Below are positions 59,180 through 64,000 of a DNA stretch of 64,000 nucleotides, in pieces. The notes beneath the pieces were generated by a model that had not been told where the DNA came from, ran no database searches, and saw only the letters and a list, made by a program, of their open reading frames with translations. How positions within the stretch are numbered: position 1 is the first letter of the stretch; the number at the start of each line of letters is the position of its first letter. This DNA is from Cyclospora cayetanensis (taxonomy: Eukaryota; Apicomplexa; Conoidasida; Eucoccidiorida; Eimeriidae): NCBI RefSeq assembly GCF_002999335.1, contig NW_020312292.1, forward strand, positions 124,001 through 188,000, in the 5' to 3' direction. Both the position numbers and the translations under genes were made by a program.

Positions 59180-62100
59180 CGTGCCTTGGGGGAAATGCAA
59201 AGAGGCCCACAGAATCCGAACGACTCGCAGCAATCAGCTGTACGATGCGGAGGCACCAGGGACTAGAAGAAGAGCGTTACTCTCCGTATGACCGACCGAA
59301 TTGTTGAAACGAAAGAAACTGTGAAGGGAAATCAAGGAAAGAAACTGCTTTTTGTGAAAGAACAGTCTTCAACGAGGCAGTGCAGCAATCGACGCATCGG
59401 CAGCAACGGCTGGTGGCGACCATTCGCCAGATGGCCATGAGGTACAGCTCACTCAGCCAGCTTCCCCCCTACCATCCGCCCGGTCTGTTGCATTGAATTT
59501 GCTTGCATTTCCCATGAATCTGTTAGAGAATATATTTATTAGTACACTTTCTTCATGGGTGCCAGTTTAAAGGCAAGCATACCAGCAACCGCCGCCGACC
59601 GCCTTACAGCTGAACGTCGGTTGCGTCCCCCCAAATGCAAGTTTGTTTTCTCAATACGGCACATTGCTCTGTAGAGACAAAAGCACCATTACAAGCAAAA
59701 AATAGGGAGCTCTAGAGGCGGAGCTGCTGGACGATCCGCCCAACAATTGTGGAATGCAGGTACATTGTACCTGAATAAGCAGCCAGTTGCTATTAGGGAA
59801 CCGCGTACGCCCTCCGTATTAGCGGCAAGTGGGGGGCTCGCGTTAAAAACGGATAAGTTTAAGCTTGCTACTTGAGTCAGGCTCACACATGGTGATGCAT
59901 TTCGCGCACAAAATTCAGTTTCTGCTTGCCGAGACTACCTGAAAAGGCGGCACAAAAGCCTAATTTCCAGCAGAAACGATTTAGCGGGGGTGGTATATTG
60001 CTACGAAAATTTGATTGGTAGCTTTTGTACGTTACTGTCGTCTTAGCTCTCCGCTATTAGAGGGAAGTCCATACACCTGGGGGATGGCTGCTGCCGTTAC
60101 CCCTGATGCCACAAGGTCATACTTTCCACTGAACTTTATCATTGCGTACTTCCAGTCGGCCTTAAATAAAGCTTGTTTCAGTTCTAATGACAGATATATC
60201 CAAATGAGAGGAGCTCCCGCTCTGTCTGGAGTGGTGCTATTGCTGCTGCACTTTTCGGCAGCTGGTTCCACCATGAAGTCCAAAGGCCCAGATATATGCA
60301 AACAAGGGCATCGCGGAGTTCTTTTTCATATGCGAGACCACAGCGATCTGTCTAAAGGCTGCAAGGTTACAGTCGTGCTGAAGAAAAACTGTCTGAAGCT
60401 CCTCAGGTGCCTCAACACGAATTTGCCACGATTGTTGACAGAATTTACACAGTAGTGCGTCAGAGGGAATAAAGAATACAAAAAGATAGACTTGGGTCAG
60501 TTTGATTGCTTTTATCCTGTACCATTTCAAGCTACTAACCCAATATCCGTTTCAGAAGCTATTGAAACTCCAATTCACATCGTGCCAAACGACCAAACTT
60601 GCATCGCAGTCAAGCATGCTCAAGAGAAGCCCGATATACTCTGGTGAGCATGACAAGATCTAAACCCCTTCAATCTTTCAAAAAGCCAAATTGATGATCG
60701 TGAACCTTATAGCTGCGATAATACAAGCTGCCGGGATGAGTGGGTGAGCAATAGCTGCACATGGAAGGAGTGTACAAGCGCAAAACCGTTCTTCTCAGTG
60801 GACCATGATCACGAAGCAGATTCTGTGTCTGCACCAAGGAGCGATGAGGAATGAAGTAGCTGGTGATCCACCAGTAGAGGTTGAGCAAAGAGAAGTGCGT
60901 TTCTTGTTTAAGCAATAAGACCCCAACTCATGGCGTGTTGCAACACAGGTCCTGGAAAAGGTCATTGAGGAGCCCGAAAAGGGGGGAATAACCATTCATA
61001 TTGACAAGGTGAAACATGTTCTGACTTTCCAAAACGCACAGCGTGCGCGTATTTCTTTTCTTAGGGCCAAATGCCAAAGGAACCAACTCTCGCAATTCAT
61101 CCGCGCTTCCAACGCGTGCGCAAGAAAAAGTTCATAAATTCGTCGAGTTGATTTGCTACACTATTCAGCGAACTAGCTCGCAAGCGTTTGCGTTACAAAC
61201 ATTCAAAAAAGAGCAATAGGGCCTTTCTGCGTCTATAGCTTTCCATGGGGAACTTTCTATTCCAGTGACCGCTACTGCTCCACCGCATTGCTTCCCGCCA
61301 GCGGATCCTCTAGGGAAAGGTTATCCCACGCTTGATCCCCTATTTCCGCTTTGAATCCAAATGCATTCGCCCTGGCTGCAGAGGCACTCCAAGGCACTGC
61401 ATGAATTACTCTGATTTCCTCCGAAAGTTGGCGATCTGCCCCTCACCGAGATTGGTACTTGTCCACGTTCGGGATCCTAAAGGTGTTCTGCGCCTCCACA
61501 AAACTTCCACCAATGCTTTTTGCAACTTGCTGCGGTTTCCCTCAAGGGTAATGGTCATCGTGTATTGCAGAATATTGATCCAGGTTTGTTTGGGTCTCAC
61601 GAACACGCCATGAGCAGCTCGCTGCACCAGGTTTTTCATGGGGCATGTGCCTCATCACGCATCAGCATTTATCCTCAACAAAGCCATAAGCTTTTTCTGA
61701 GCACCTCCTGTAGACTCGGCTGACATAGAAGACCAGAGCCCTCGTCGGCACATTGCCAGATGACTGGCATATATCAGGCATCTAGGCTATAGGCCACTCT
61801 CAATAACGAACCAAAAGTACACTTGGGACGTCGAATTTTCAAAAAGATGGTGCTACACAGCAGAAGTTGAGAAGGAGGGGTGGGCGAAAGATGGGGGTAG
61901 AAGAAGAATGGCTGGAAAGACACGATTTTTGTCAGTGATATCAGTCATGATTGTAACGGCATCGCTTCGAGTATGCGAAACAAATCGGCTTTTACTTTCA
62001 ACTCGCAATTCGAGTTGTTTTACCTGCGATGTTGGCTAACTCTGGGTTCATGAATAATTGACGAGGAAGATTCACTCTGCCGGGAAGCTGACGCAACACG

Positions 62101-62674
62101 AAGAGTGGATACGGGGAAGACCAAAATGCGTACAAAAAATTACATTGTGATGCGCCATGCACTATTGTACTCTACATTGTTCATCATAAAAAACGAATGT
62201 AACATGTGTCGTGCCAGGCGGCACACGGATTTCGCCAAGTACGCATGAAGCCCGTCACATGCGGTGTTCTTTGGGCGATGAAGAAACCTGCAACCAAATG
62301 CAGTGTTAGGGATCAAATGCAAAGCATGATATTTGCTGCAAAGCCGTGAGACCTCTGTTCCTAGGTCGAATTGCCGTGACACCTGCTTGGTATTGGAGGC
62401 ACGGTGCAAGTTTGTACCGCATTAGCGCTAAAGCAGGTTTGCAGCTAGCGAGGGAGATAGCAGCTTCTGCTTGTGACTTCCGCTTCGGACTGCAGGAGCC
62501 CTATTCTGTACACTTAGAGGCCCCGGGAGTACTTGAATGGTGCGAAGAGCGCGAGTGTATACGCTTTTCTGGCTCGTTGCACAAAAAGTACGCTCCTACG
62601 GGTCTCTTGCCCCACTGAAACGTGAGAGGGAGTTCGGTTAAGCAGGCACCAAAGCGCGTGCAGGCTTGCCCCTG
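59180..62674. other. Quiet intergenic block
   Basis: About 3.5 kb with no simple repeats and no recognisable gene. The longest frame (plus 60015-60455, 146 codons) has no domain and overlaps open minus-strand frames. Another (plus 62346-62618) is similarly unsupported. No RNA gene recognised. Confidence 0.45.
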
Positions 62675-64000
62675 CTAGCTCCATGCCTCCTGGATTTGAA
62701 CCAGGCAGGACTGCAGCGTTTCAAAGCCCATTTCCACTGCGAATTCCTGTGCGGTGTTGACAAAGTCTCTGAGGAGGCAAACACAAGCACCCGACACGGA
62801 AGCTTGCCCTTAAAGAGTCGTCCAGAGAGCAAATGTGCCACATGCTCCCGGGCGTAGGACTCTCTGAAGCTCACTGGCAAACACAAATGCGGCGGCGCGA
62901 TCACACCGGTTCGACCGATTTGACTTACTCCCAAGTCTTTGGACTCAGACGTGCCTTGAAGGGCTTCCCACACCTGGAGTCACATCCATGTCAACAGCAG
63001 CACGCATGCACAAGGCACAAGCCACGCCGCAATCCACCCCGAATATGCCGCGCGTCTGTGTCTAGTGAAGGCTGCCCACAGCGACCTCGGGAACTCTGCA
63101 CCCCAAATGCGTCAGCGTACTTGCATTTATCCCGAAGATGACTCACGCAGACGGCTTGGCAGCCAATACAGTACAGATCTTGCGCCTGCAGGACACACCC
63201 CGACGCGCGGACGCGTGCCATTCAGAAAAACGCAAGAAGGAGACAATCCGTCACGACGGCTCGGGAGAATTTGCAGCTTCCAGAGAAAGCCCTACACCGC
63301 GCAGTGCCCACCAGGAAGGCGTAATGCAATTCTTGCAGACCGCGGAGAAGATGCGCTTCAAGCACAGCGTCCTCCAGAGGGGCACTGCACGAAGGGCACT
63401 TGCTGCATACAGCCCGAGCACCGGCGGCGCACCCTCCGTATACACCAGCTTTCCTAATCGTGAGACGTGTAAAATGCCCTTTCGGTGAAACTCGAAAACC
63501 TCGCATCATTTATACACCTACTCTGCCCTGACAGCTCGCTGCATGCGCGTCCTGAAACACCAGCTGTTTTGGAGGCCCCTTATCGCCACCTCAAGAAACG
63601 AACGGAAACATCCCTCAGCACCGTTGAAAAAGAATCCCCCCCCTTCCTCCTCCCCACTCACCGCCCTTCACCCCCTCTCAAAAAGTTAAAACCCGAAAAA
63701 CCGTAAACGCAAAAAACTTTGAACTCAAAAAACTTTGAACCCGCGACGCTAGGAGCGTGAGAAGCGTGTGCTGAGCAACGCCCGCTGCTCTCACCAAATT
63801 TTGATGGCAATCGCTTCGTGATCCTCTGTCTCTCCCGATTCTTCGTGCAATGCAGAGACGAGATCGACGTCTTGCACAGAGCCGCAGGCGCCACACTGCA
63901 CATCTCTTACCCACAGACTATGGAGGGGGGGCTGCCACTGTGTGTCCAGGCCCTCCTCTTCTCCGGCAATCAGATACAACTCGTGCCGCCGCTCCTGAAG
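62675..64000 (-). CDS. POLE: DNA polymerase epsilon catalytic subunit, C-terminal end (partial)
   Basis: The 3' part of the leading-strand replicative polymerase gene; the polymerase and exonuclease domains lie beyond the right edge. Exons seen: 64000-63795 (open to the edge), 63402-63312, 63185 to 63147 or slightly beyond, and the last 62768-62675 with stop TAG. The first two junctions agree in phase. The first exon has LYLIAGEEEGLDTQW and RDVQCGACGSVQDVDL, matching the first zinc-binding pair of human POLE (CKACNFCRDLDL). The next has CKCPSCSAPLEDAVLEAHLL, the second pair and following helix. Then AQDLYCIGCQAVC matches LQDLVCLKC of the iron-sulphur module. The last exon, RDFVNTAQEFAVEMGFETLQ and on to the stop, matches the final helix of POLE. 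The exon carrying the remaining cysteine pair between 63147 and 62768 is not resolved. Confidence 0.82.

Noticed and set aside
60015..60455. 146-codon plus-strand frame
   Set aside because: No domain, no splice support and an equally open minus strand; treated as chance.
62680..62710. tRNA-like T-arm on the minus strand (CCTGG, 7-base loop TTCAAAT, CCAGG)
   Set aside because: No matching acceptor stem, anticodon arm or D-arm was found upstream, and the sequence codes for the last helix of POLE.
1..64000. CRISPR arrays, insertion sequences, phage or plasmid functions, bacterial operons
   Set aside because: Tandem repeats here are contiguous without spacers, and no transposase, integrase or inverted terminal repeats were seen; gene structure is eukaryotic throughout.

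Overview
The window reads as nuclear DNA of a coccidian apicomplexan, most likely an Eimeria species. The reasons are intron-rich genes with canonical GT/AG splicing, an ApiAP2-type DNA-binding domain, an intronless serpin, amino-acid runs encoded by CAG/CTG triplets inside otherwise conserved enzymes, and repeat-loaded introns alternating with quiet, repeat-poor blocks. No bacterial, plasmid, phage or CRISPR features were seen. Most long open frames here are artefacts of simple repeats or shadows of exons, so gene models were built by following protein-family homology across introns and checking that splice phases add up.

Layout, left to right: (1) minus strand, left edge to 5491, a nicalin homologue (ER membrane, M28-peptidase fold), 3' end cut by the window. 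(2) Plus strand 9056-10306, a secreted serpin with a predicted Arg at P1. (3) Minus 11595-14605, a divergent protein arginine methyltransferase in five exons. (4) Plus, about 15964-21441, a subtilisin-like serine protease with signal peptide and C-terminal membrane anchor, catalytic domain in seven exons. (5) Minus 22974-27873, a 1253-residue protein that appears to join TFIIB-like cyclin folds to an ApiAP2 domain. (6) A gene-poor stretch, about 28-36.4 kb. (7) Minus, about 37036-45035, a eukaryotic MscS-type mechanosensitive channel with a degenerate EF-hand. (8) A second quiet block, about 46.9-49.6 kb. (9) Plus 49679-50822, a small multi-pass membrane protein of unknown role. (10) Minus 51157-52426, replication protein A 32 kDa subunit. 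(11) Plus 53264-57706, UDP-N-acetylglucosamine pyrophosphorylase whose introns are giant satellites. (12) Minus 58382-59179, a small RRM protein. (13) A quiet block, 59.2-62.6 kb. (14) Minus, 62675 to the right edge, the C-terminal end of DNA polymerase epsilon.

There is no operon logic: neighbours are functionally unrelated housekeeping and parasite genes. The only thematic pair is the secreted serpin and the secreted subtilisin 6 kb apart, and nothing in the sequence ties them together. The most novel item is the cyclin-fold plus ApiAP2 protein. The second is the scale and structure of repeats inside introns, including a splice acceptor placed inside a (CA)n microsatellite.
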